Part shown: piece after piece, positions 29,622 through 40,500 of the stretch
How the letters are laid out: every line of letters begins with the position of its first letter
Numbering within the stretch: position 1 is the first letter of the stretch
Assembly (NCBI GenBank): GCA_033439295.1
Contig: JAVTLE010000003.1
Location: 248,001 to 312,000 of the forward strand
Source of the DNA: Deuterostichococcus epilithicus
Lineage: Eukaryota; Chlorophyta; Trebouxiophyceae; Prasiolales; Stichococcaceae
Length of the DNA stretch: 64,000 nucleotides
Direction of reading: 5' to 3'
Notes under the pieces: model-generated
The model's input: only the letters and a program-made list of their open reading frames with translations
Databases searched by the model: none
What the model was told of the DNA's origin: nothing
Translations under genes and position numbers: made by a program

Positions 29622-32600
29622 ATGCTGCTGACGGAGTTCATCGCATTGCGCAGTGACCCCATCGCTGCGGTCATGAACTTTCTGCGGCCAGCGGCGCCGC
29701 TCGTGGCGCCTCCCGCTGCTTCGCTCCTGACGTTCGGACTGGGACTCAGCGCAGCACAGGTATTCCCGGGCACATCTGGACCTGGTTGCGACAACCTTAG
29801 CTCCGAGCGGCAGCCGCAACAGCATGGCGCCAGGCCGCGCACGCTTTCAGTCGCTCACAGAACACGGAACGTGCCATATATGATGGAACGAACAGAAGTG
29901 CTCGTCTGCTTGCATCAGCCGCTTGCATATGATCAAGTATGACCATTCGATGCCTTTCTCGGTAGGGCGCTGGCATGGTGCTGCGGGTGTCGTCGGCAAC
30001 GCCGGTGCTGGGCACTGCGCTCGGCATGCTGGGCATCGGCGCGGCATCGGCGGCTGCCGGTCAGGCGTTCCGGCGGGCCCGCTTGGGCTTCGAGCGCGAC
30101 GGCCCCAACCCGCTGGCATGGCCACCGTGGCAGGGCGTCCGGCGGCAGGACTTGCTGATCGATGCGGTCGGCGGCCTGCTCATCTGGAGGGTGGGCTTAA
30201 CAGCATTCGTTCTCAAATGCGCTCGAACACCTCGGGTGCTCAGCTGGGTAGCCGGACGGCAGGCTATTGGCAGCCTGCTAATGTGGCGGGTGCAACTGGC
30301 AGCTTCCCAGAAAATATGCCAAGAGGCCTTGGGGCCTAAACATGGCAGATCTCTCTGCGGCGGCAGTGGCAGTTGGCGGCTGTAAATGTCAGTGCAACTG
30401 ACAAGGTATTTAGGAATGTGCAATCGTTCTTTGAGTTGTAAGGGTGTGCGGGGCGGACAGCGTTCGAGGGTATAAGGTGCAGATGCTGCGGACTGCTGCG
30501 ATGCCTTCTACACAGAAATCGCAAGCTTTCAAGGGAACGCAGCAACAGGTACGGGCCTTGGAGTGATGCAAGGCGGGAAGGCGGATCTCAGCCTCGGTAC
30601 TCAAGCTCCTGCAGGCTCCCGGCGGCTGCTGGATCAGCGTAAAGCCTAGCGTTCTGTTCCGCTTTGATGCACACCAGTGGATGTGTTGTACGAACCTGCT
30701 GCATTCGAGTTGCAGCGTGCATTGTGCAGGCCGTGGGCGGCCGCTGGAGCGGTGTCATGCCCAGCGACCTGTTCCAGCCGGGAGCCATGGCGAGGAAGTC
30801 CATTGCAGCCAGCACGCGGGCCGCAGGGCGCGGTGGCAAGGGCTTTGCGCCATTGTATGCCAATCAGAAGGAGCTGGGCACCATCGGCAGGTGGTTCCGG
30901 AGGTGAATATGCTGCATGGCCATTCCCTGTCATGCGGTGTATTTCCAGCATACTCCTGACTGGTGGGCGCTCCGTGCGGCTGTGGACGCCCCCGTGCCAG
31001 ATCAATTGTTGCGCTAGGCGCTGCCGCGACGATGAGTCCTTGGGGGCGACATGCGACATTTCGAGAAACCATCGGCATCCTTCGGATGAACAGCCTTTCT
31101 GGTTTCAACGTGACTGCCAACGGCACACGATGGCAGCGTTTGTCCATCATAACATCTAGGTCCCACTTGTGGCGGGAATCGCTCTCAGGCCTCCAACTCT
31201 GGACCGATCGCTGCCATCTTCAATCTCTAACGTCACATCGGAGATCCTTGCCATGTTATTTCGTTTCCTCTACTCCCCCCTCCCCCAGAAGAAGACCGAT
31301 TATGTGATGCACCCACAACCTTGTCTCCTCACCCTGGAAAGCTGTCGACGAACGCAACAGGCGGCATACCTTTTGCATGTGCGCAGGGATGGATGCCACC
31401 ACTGCGGGCGGCGCAGCGGCCAGGCCATTGCCGATCACATACCGCCAAATGTCAAGGTGTGCGTCCGCGCTGGGCCGCCGCCGTCACACCTTGCAACCGC
31501 ATTCTGCGGCAATGACGGGTCACAGTGGTTGCCGCCTGAGCTGCAAGGGGGTGCAGGCATGTGCCCGGCGACATGTGAGTGCCATGGCGGAACCAGTTGC
31601 AACCCTGAGTGTATCATCCGCCAGGTGTATGGCCCAGGGTATAAGGAGGCGCTCCTCAGCAGAAAGGCCGGCAGCAGCGGCGCCATGGTGAAGGGCATCA
31701 TGAAGACGCTCGGTGCGCCTCCTGTGCCACACAGGATATCGGCTGCAGACTCCGAATGTGCAGCAGTCCTGAGGCCCACAGGCCAGACTCAATGCATGCC
31801 CGACGACACCATCCAGCGGAGTGCTGCCCACGCGCAGGCGTGCAGCGGCCGAACGAGCAGGTGCAGGAGCTGGTGTCGCTGTTTGACGGGGGCACGCGGC
31901 GCAAAGTCGCGGCAGCAAAGCGCGCTGCAGGGCAGCGCACGCAGCGCTTCGGCTTCCTTCAGCAGGTGAGACCATTCCTCTGCACCATCCTGTTCCAAAT
32001 GGGCCACGTCGGAGGCTCGCTAGGCTCACGGCACTGCGCACGTTTCGCACTTCCACTGGAATCCCGGGGAGGGTTCTTCGCCACGTCCTCTTCTGACTTG
32101 TGCTGCTCGCAGCTAGTCGGGCCATCAGCAGCCACTCTCAGCACAACTGTCACGCTCATGATATGCCACAACCCCACCCCACCAGCGGCCTGTCACCACG
32201 TGAACGCACCTCCCTCGCCCCTCGTGCACCGCAGGCTGTGCGGCGGATACGTAAGCTGCTGCGGATGCGGGTGGGACCGCCTGTGCAGCGGCTATACCCG
32301 CAGTGCAAGCCGTGCTCGGTGAAACAGGCGCGGGCGGCACGCACCGGCACCCGCACCCTGGTCTTCCACCATGGCGGCCTGCGGCAGCCCCGCCTGCACC
32401 ACCTCGCAGGTGGGTTGTTGCGTCTTAGATTGGGGATGGTGTGCTGACGGGCCTGGACCTTGGACCTTGCTTCTCGCCAAGTGCGTCACAGCTGCACAGC
32501 TGCAAACGCAGAAGCAGCCGGTTTTTGAATGTCCTGCGCTGCCCTGTGTTGCAGGCGTGGTCACGGGCTGGCGCTACATGCGCACAGACAGCGGCTGCAG

Positions 32601-32739
32601 CGGCAGCAGGGGCAGCAGGCGGAAGCCCAAGAAGGGCGGGGCCAGAAGCAGCGGCGGCAGCAGCCCTGAGTGGTGGAAGCTGTATGAGGCGCCAACATTG
32701 CCGCCGCCCATCCGCGGCGGCCGGGGCGCCTCTTGGTGA
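29622..32739 (+). CDS. Uncharacterised membrane protein with HNH-like Cys/His motif
   Basis: Function unknown; I recall related uncharacterised plant proteins but cannot name one. Eight exons, 394 aa, all in phase: 29622-29759, 29966-30190, 30730-30902, 31387-31456, 31625-31723, 31846-31965, 32235-32409, 32555-32739. N-terminal half has hydrophobic stretches (LLTFGLGLSAA, LGMLGIGAASAAA) and VMPSDLFQPGAMARKSI. The centre has CHHCG at 182-186 then ADHIPPN (His196), and later LYPQCKPCS (Cys299, Cys302). A CxxC, DHxxP, second CxxC order resembles the zinc-binding frame of HNH/treble-clef folds. The tail is basic and Gly/Ser-rich, ending GRGASW. The frame stop at 30904 is avoided because the exon ends at a donor (GAG|GTGAAT), which alone joins the Cys motif in phase. 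Activity is inference. Confidence 0.75.
30255..30297 (+). repeat. Intronic copy of HNH-like gene exon 2 3' edge
   Basis: GGCAGCCTGCTAATGTGGCG followed by GGTG copies GCGGCCTGCTCATCTGGAG plus GGTG, 99 bp upstream. Reads SLLMWR against GLLIWR, donor included. Confidence 0.8.
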
Positions 32740-33640
32740 CATGGATGGCCACGAGCGGGATGGCTCCACGTCTGCTGCGCCAGGGGGCACTGAGTGTACA
32801 TATTGATTGGGCAGTCGGTGGAATCGTGTAGAGATGCCTAGCTGAGGTTGTCAGCTGTGGCTTGCGCACTGCGTGGCGAACTGATGCGGTAGGAGGGAAG
32901 ACAGTGACAGGCGTTTGCTTGAGTGTTATCGCAGCTCATGATGCTTTGAGAGGTACAGGAGCCATTGCACAGAGTTTACATGCGACTCCAAGTAAATTGT
33001 TGCCTGCAGATGTGGGTTCTGCAAGCGTGTGTAAGGCGTGCGCAAGGTGTTGTCCGGTTTTTCCCAACTCGCAATCATTTGCAAGGCAAATTTGTCTCCG
33101 TGACATGACGGCCCCGTGGGTGACCACTGCTGGGCCATCTAAAGTCTCGAGCCTGAGATGCATCACACCAAATGACGCTTGCTGTAAGCAATTCTCTTTT
33201 CAGAGGGTAGCGCATCGATTGCAGATCTGAGAGCCTACTGCGGACATGCCAGTGCGCCGCTGTGGACGTGCTCAGCGCCGCTGTGATTGCAAACCTTCAC
33301 CGGCGTCGGAAGCTTGGGACGTAGGTGTGCCTGAATTCAATTCAAGGCACTGCAGATTCAGCCGCAAGCTGCTGACGATGTAATGCATCAGGTGGCATGC
33401 ATGTTGCTCCGAATGTCATATGCATGTTGAACATCCGAGCAATCGAGCCATTATTGCAATCTGCGCCGCGTGTTGATCACAGCTCGACACGATCGACAAG
33501 ACATTCGTGGGTCTCAGAATCGCCCCGTGTCTGCCTGCGGTTGTGATCAAAGCTCCAGTGCATGAGTGGAGCATCACACAACATTCAAACTTCTGGCAGC
33601 GCCCGATCTGCATCCGTCACGAACGGTTTGATGCAAATAT
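32740..33640. other. Intergenic region, HNH-like gene to PIG-Q
   Basis: Same-strand intergenic DNA of lower GC. TGTAA at 33183-33187 is a candidate polyadenylation signal for the upstream gene. No coding exon seen. Confidence 0.45.
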
Positions 33641-36600
33641 ATGGGAATGAGCGAATCAAGTGTACCAGACCGCGAAGCGGGAACGATCGTTCGACTGTTC
33701 TGGCCATGCCACCTGCGGCACACCCTGCACCCGCAGTGGCTGGTCGGCTGGGCCGCGCACAGCCAGTCGCGCACCCTGGACCGCCCACATCACCTCCTGA
33801 CTCTGGTCGTCGCGGGAGCCTTGCACCAGGCTGCTAGTGGGGACAAGGCAGGTGAGTCGTCGGGAAGGCGCATACCGTGGCTGCGCTTCAAGCCTTCACA
33901 TCAAAGCGCTTGCTCTCGCGACAAGATACGCACATCTGAAGTACGGGTAGCTGAATGAGGAGTCGATCTCGTGCTACCGGCCCCATATGCTGCCACAAGT
34001 TGCAGCCACCTGCCCGCACGTCGCGCTATGGCGCGCCTCACGACCACATTTTAACGGTTTGCGCGGCAGGGAGCACCCTCGCCGAGGTGCAGGCCGCGCT
34101 GGTGCGGCTGCAGGAAGACAGCTGCTCGACATCGCCCGCTACCAGCCCGCCGCCCAGCGTGCTGGGCGTTTGGCGGCCAGAGGTGGCGGCAGCGGATGCG
34201 GCAGACTGCGCAGACGGCCCCGTGCAGCAGCCGGAAGGCGACCTGAGCTTCGTACACAGGACGCCAGAGCGTGGGCGGGCACCCTCTGCCTGCGCCGTCC
34301 GCGCTGCGGCGCCTGACAGCATTGCCAGGCGGACGCGCAGCAGACTCGCCGCGGCAGAAGCTGCCGGCAGTGGCGGTGCATTGGCGCATGACACAAATGG
34401 CAGCCTGGGCCCCATTGCTCGCTGCAACGGCGGCGGCTTCCCAGCAGGCCAGACATCGGCAGGTCTGCAGCAAAGCCGGGCGATGGCTGGAAGGGCGAAG
34501 CCCGCCGTCCACATCGTGGTGGCGGCCTGCTGCGGTGCTGTCGCAGCCGGCAATGGCAGTGGCCAGCCGAGGGCAGGCGCAGGTTCTGGCACCCCTGAGG
34601 CGCCGCCAGTGCTGGAAGACGTGCAGCTGAACGGCTGCCGCGTCAGCCCTTCCGCCAGCCTCGTCATCCTCTACCAGCAGCCATTGCCCGGCATCAGCCA
34701 CCTGAGCATCGGCGCCCTGCCGGGCGGCGACGGACGCGATGACGCAGCAGAGCCGGCGCTGCGGCCGGGCAGCGGCGGCGCAATGGCCCTGCCCTCGGCG
34801 GTCTGCTGCATGAACCACGCGCACTGGCTGGCAGCAGCCGCTGCTGCGGCGGTGGCGGGGGACCCGCCGCCGGCAGTACCGTTGCTGTCGGGCGCAGCTG
34901 CGTGCCAACCGCTCGGTGCCGACGCCAGGATGAATGCGCCGCACACACCGGGGGGCAGCCTGACGGACCGCAGCGAGCTGTGGCAGGAGCTGCGGCGCCA
35001 CGGCAGCTTGCTGCTTCCAGATTCCAGCCTGCCGGCGAGCAGCGGCGCAACGAACAGAGATGGAAATGGAGCAGTGCCGGGTCCGCTGAAGGGGGAAGAC
35101 GCTGCGGCATCGAACGCGGCGCTGCTGCAGCAAGTGCAGCAGCGCAGCGCGGTCTTCATGTCTCATGCGGCTGGCGCCGCCGCTGGCCTGTCGCTACTGT
35201 GGCAGCGCCAGAGCGCAGCGGCGTGGCTAGCGGCGCAGGGGCGGCACCTGGCATGGGCGTTCATCGAACCCCAGGTGTGTGCCCGGTGACAGGTTGCCAG
35301 CCCAGTATTCGCTGGAGGCTGACTACCGCCTTTGTATTCCGTATGACCAAACTTGAGAGGTGTACTTTCAGAATGATTTGTCAGCCAGCTAGCAGATGCG
35401 GCAGTCGGTAGACAAGCTAGCTGGATCAAGCAACCCAGAGGGAAGCCTTATACCGTATTTGCAATTGTCCTCGTGTTTCGTGGGTCCACAGGTGCGGTGG
35501 CTGATGGGCGCGCCGGCAGGGCTGAAGCTGCACGCGGAGCTCGCATCGCTGCTGGGCGGCGCCATGCTGTGGGCGCTGCACGCGCTGACAATGCCCTACG
35601 CATGGCTGGCGGCCGGCCTGCCGCTGCTCGTTGGTGAGTCCGCAGGGCTCATGACGGCTCCTATAGCTGCATGCTCTGCGATTCGCCACTTTCATGTTTG
35701 ACTGTCTCTGATGCATGCCACGACTCTCAACCGGCGTGGAGGGCAGAGCAACAGGACTTCGAGAAGCCACGCTGCAGTACCCCAGCCTTCCCTGCTCGAG
35801 CAAACCCCTCGTCCTCAGTCGTCAGTCACAACATGAATCGTGCCTCCTTTCCGCTCGACAGGTGTCGTTGGGCTGCTGACAGCGGTTGGGGGCCTGGCAG
35901 CGGGTCTGGCGGCGGCCGCGGACTGCGTCGCAACGGCGGCGCTGCCTCTGCATGCGGCACACATGTTCATGTCCGCGATGACGCAAGCCCAGCTTCGGGT
36001 GAGCGCATGTGTATGACCTTCCTCGTTCTCATGTTCATTTCCTTTGCATCAGGTTTTGGCCTGCAATACGAACTTTGTGCCCAACGTTTACATCGAATTC
36101 TCTGTCTAAAACGGCAACCTCAGAGCTTTCATCGGACGGACTGTGATGCTCGCTATTGATGTGGTATGCAGTCCATGGTGGCCATGTGGCGGCTGCTGCG
36201 GGGGCACGGCAAGCCGCGCATGTTCGCGATGTTGGCGCGGCAGCGGGCGGCGCTGGCGGCGGTGCCACTCAGCCCGGACAGGGCGCCAGGCAAAGGGAAT
36301 AACAGCATGGCAGCCGTGGGGAGCCTCAGCGAGGGCGAGAGCCAGCAGCCTGGCGCGGCGCTGCGGCGGCTGTGGGCAGACGGCAGCAGCGCAGTTGGGG
36401 CTGGCGGCCCGGTCACGGAGGCGGCCTCCGTCGGCGGCGGCCAGGACGGTCATGTCGGCGCCAGGCGGTCACTGGGCGCGAGGCAAAATCTGGCAAACGG
36501 CAACAGCAGCAGCAGTGGCGGTGGCAGCAGCGGCGGCGGTGGTGTCAGCAGCGGCAGCTGCAGCGGTGGCGGCCGCGGCGGCATCCTCAAGGCCAGCGTC

Positions 36601-37125
36601 AGACCGGAGGTTGGCGACGCCGCAACCACTGCGTCTCCAGCGGATGCAGACGGCGACGGCGTCGAGATGGAGCAGCTCATCGTGGGTGTGCTGCTCGCGA
36701 CGCCGCTGCTGTTCCTGCTGCCGACGACGCTTGTGTTCCACTGCTTTGCGGTGCTGCTGGCGGCGGGCGCTGCAGCGGCACGGGCGGCGCTCGCGGCGGC
36801 CGCGGAGGGCATGGGGCGCAACCCTGCGGCGCTGCTCGCCGCACGGCTGCTCCGGCCTGGCGCTTTCGCCTGTGGGCTGACGTTCGAGGCGCTGCCGGGC
36901 GGGCTGCCGTACGCGGCCGCGGCTGCGGCGGGCCTGCAGCGCGCCCAAGGCAGCGGCGCCAAGCGGCGGCAGCCAGACCTGGGCGGCACGCTGCCGGCAC
37001 AAACGCATGTGCGACTAGTCAGCCAGCACTCTAGCGTGGCGCAGATCCTGGCGCCCTTCCTTGCGGGGGTTGCCAGCAGAGCACGCAGCAGCTGGTCGCG
37101 TTCCCGTGTCAAGCTGCCGTGCTGA
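33641..37125 (+). CDS. PIGQ: GPI-GlcNAc transferase subunit PIG-Q/GPI1
   Basis: Subunit of the ER-membrane complex that adds GlcNAc to phosphatidylinositol, the first step of GPI anchor synthesis; PIG-Q stabilises the complex. Five exons, 882 aa: 33641-33851, 34070-35274, 35492-35633, 35862-35998, 36172-37125. Evidence: N-terminal VRLFWPCHL and WLVGWAAHSQSRTLD, VSPSASLVILYQQP, then the family's core RWLMGAPAGLKLHAEL, a helix LLTAVGGLAAGL, MWRLLRGHGKPR, and MEQLIVGVLLATPLLFLLPT. These match the order in human and yeast GPI1. Exon 2 (401 codons) is mostly low-complexity Ala/Gly/Ser/Pro and makes the protein larger than usual; a second Gly/Ser-rich linker sits before the last membrane segment. 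Start chosen at the first ATG in frame; an ATG two codons later is equally possible. Confidence 0.9.
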
Positions 37126-37504
37126 TGTGCGCAGCAGCGACAGCCTTTTGTGTGCTGTTCACGGTAGGGCCGTGAGGGATTGTGCAAAAGTAGTTGCACG
37201 GATTTGGTGGCAATCGCGGCGGTTGGCACGACTTGAAAACGTGGGCACTGCTTACAAGTCCGCCTGCCGCGCGTGGAGCGCATCCGCACTGTGCACCATT
37301 GCACCTCGTGCCTGCTATTCAGACTGACAACTCCAGGTGAAGCCCCAGCTAGTCCTCGAAAATGTTTGTTTGAAACGTCCGGCTAGCTGTTCAGTGCAAG
37401 CACAGCCAGCTCATCATGTACTTGAAGATATCATGACGTCTGCTGGCACACCGTCATCCTAAAACATGCTGCGCTCCTCAGGGACGCCATAGACCGAAGC
37501 CCCG
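37126..37504. other. Convergent intergenic region, PIG-Q / CWF19L1
   Basis: Short tail-to-tail space of 379 bp. A minus-strand TGTAA (TTACA at 37252-37256) may end the CWF19L1-like transcript. Nothing else seen. Confidence 0.45.
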
Positions 37505-40500
37505 TCACTGCATGATGTCGTACGCCTTGAAGGCCGCCTTGAAGCGTTCCGTCCTCGCCTTCTCCTCCTCTGACGACACCGCGCACTTCTTCCAGTCCGC
37601 CCTGCGTGACACAAGTGGTATCGTTTGCCTTCGAAACCCAGAATCAAGCCAGTCCTGAGTGACACCCAGATTGTGTTCCTACAGCCAGGCACAGCCGCAG
37701 AAGTTCCTTGCCCCCGAGGGAACGTCAGCTGCCACCACATACCCGGACACGGACACCCAGCGCCCTGCTTGCTGTGCCGCACAATGCGATTGGCCCATGG
37801 TGAAGGCGCACCGGTCGGGCACGCCGGCGATGGCGGCCGCGACATCGCGCCCGAAGTTAATGGGGAAGCGCTCGCCGCGCGGGATGGGGTGCACCAGCTG
37901 CGTGCCACCCGGCAGCACCACCCGCAGGTACTCTGCCTCGCCCACCGCCTCCCGCAGCGCCTTCCTTGCCGCCTGCGAGAGGGTACGGGAGGGTCTGCGA
38001 CAGGGCCTCGAATCGAGGGCTGGTCGCAAGGCAGGTTGAGACGAGAGGGTGTACGTGGCGCCGCATGTTCGCAGGCGCGTGGCTGGCAGGTGCAGGCGGC
38101 GTTGCGCGCCAGTTGCGTGCCGGCTGCAGGGCAGCGCGACTGACCCCAAAAATCGTCCAGGGCGACATGCCACTCCGGTATGGGCAGCCAATTCATGACC
38201 TTGCGCAATGCTGCCAGGCAGGGAGCGAAGGATCTGCACCTCGCCGCTGCTTCTGGGGAGCTCTGTGAACACCGCCCCGATGGCCGATGCCGCCTTGTCA
38301 AACACCTGACGCAGGGGACATGGTTAGCCACATGACATGATGGCCAGCCCCATATTCTGCACCACAAGCAGCCGCTGTCCGGACGTGGCCGTCGTACCAA
38401 GCACGGATGCGGATGCTGTGTGCTGGGAGACGGCAAAGTCGGCGACGGTACTGCACACGTCCCAGCGGCGGCACTGGCAACAGCCACACACTCCCCACAG
38501 AGGCAGCAGCGCTGACATGCATGCACGCAGGCAGGCGGGCGGCGCTCAGGCGAGGCCTGTCGTCCAGGATCCAACTCACCGCCCTGGCTGTGGACGCGGC
38601 CGACGCGGGGGTCGGGACGACGTTGATGTGGCAGTGGTTGCCGCCGGACTTGCGGAACGCCATGAAGCGCTCGAAAGCCACTGCCTCCTTACCCTGCGGT
38701 TCAGGCATGGCAGAGCCTCCAGACTTGCCTTGATGGCGCACATGCTTTGCTGCGCACCAGAGCCACGTGGAGCGGCGGCCGCCTCCAGGTCTTTGCCAGC
38801 ACGCATGAAATGGGTTTGAAGGGTTTCATGGTGGCTGCTGTGGGCAGGTCGTGCGCAGTCCTGGAGATGCCTGCCGGGCGCAACATGTGTGTGTGTCATA
38901 CATACAGTGCAGTCCTGGAGAGCCCCAGCCATGCCACAGTGTTTGCAACAGAGGGACGGGGCTCGCCCGTGCAGCAGAGCAGCACCGCAGCGCGCATGGG
39001 TGGCGCTCCGTCTCCTCGTCGTCAGGGGAGACTTCACGATGTGACTCACAATGCAACGAAGCGAGGCAAGGCGGACTCGGGTGTCGAACTCGCCTGCGCA
39101 GCATAGCAGGACTGAAGGGCGGACAGGTAGCGCTCCATCTCCGCGTGCGCGCCCGGCGGCAGGCCCAGGCTGTTGGGGAAGTGTTCGATGGGCAGCACCA
39201 GCACGTGGCCGTCGGCGATGGCGCCCTTGTCGACCGCAATGTAGGACTCCTCGCCTGGAATCAGGGTTATGAGAAACACCTCGTGGCCGTCACTCATGCG
39301 GACGACAAGCAGGGAAGAGGACCGCGGAGGAACAGGACACCAGCACGCCCGCGGTGGCGCACGTATCCACTGCGACATGGCCCTTCTTGCCTGGCGACAC
39401 GAAGAAAGATGCTGCAACCATCAGCACTGCAGCAACGGAGGGAAGCCCCCCCTGATGTGAGCCCAAGCGAGGACAACAATTTGGGGTCAATAGCACACCA
39501 GGTTGTGGGAAGACACGTTGGCTTTTAGCGGTATGACAGACTGCAAGACAGAGACTTGAGTGCAGGGCACGGAATCGCAGGGCGTCCAGCTGCCCATGAC
39601 TCGCCGTGGTTGCGCTCAGCAGCGCAGAGACGGGCGAGCCACCAGATATGCACGTACTGACGCCGGTCACAAGCCTCGGTGTCGGCGCTGGGCGACACAT
39701 GCTCTAGACCGGCGAGTCTTACGTCTCCTAAAGGCAGCTCGATGCTCCAAAGCACTTGGCTCAAGCTTCACCGGAAGCAACACAAGGGTGGGGGAAAACC
39801 CGACAACCGACAACTCACACGGGCCGGCCAAGAGCTCCGTGGCGACGCCGGGGCGACAAGCCGGGTCGACATTTCCATGTCCTTGAGATGCCGCCATATC
39901 CCTGTGATGCCGCGATGTCCCTGTGGTGCACCGGGAGGCTCACAAGCACCACGAAGGCGCACCCACGCTGGCCACGAGCTCCACGTCGGCGCCAGGGTTG
40001 GACAGGCAGAACCAGCAACCGTCGACGGGCTTGCCCGCCGGCAGCGGCGGCGGCCCCGGCCGGTTCGCCGCAGCGTCCACGAAAATCTCCCGCCCCATAA
40101 GCTGCGAGCCGTGCAGCGCCAGCGCCCGCTGCACCGCCTCAGCGGAGTCGAACTGGATGTGGCCAAAGCCGTTCAGCTTGCCTGCGGAGCGGGGACGGCA
40201 CCAGCTTCGAGACGGTCCCGAGACTGCATGTCGACTGCATGTCGACAAGGTCGTTGAGACAGCCTGCTGCGCTTGCGCTTCAACTCCATGGCCCGTGAGC
40301 TGCGCAGCGCAAGATGTGTGAGGTTGATCCTTCGCAGTAGCCGTGCGGCCAGCTGGGCAAAGCCGGCGGATCACCCAAGCTGATGGAAAGAGGTCAGCAG
40401 TGTGCTGCTGCCGGCTGCCATGGCCTGTTTCGCGCCAGGTGCGCCCGAGACGATACGAGGACGGCCAAAGGGGCGTCCAGAAGGAACTGCACCCTTTGAA

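Noticed and set aside
30904-30906. Stop codon ending the membrane-protein gene at 30906
   Set aside because: The exon ends two bases earlier at a GTGAAT donor and continues in phase into the Cys-motif exons at 31387.
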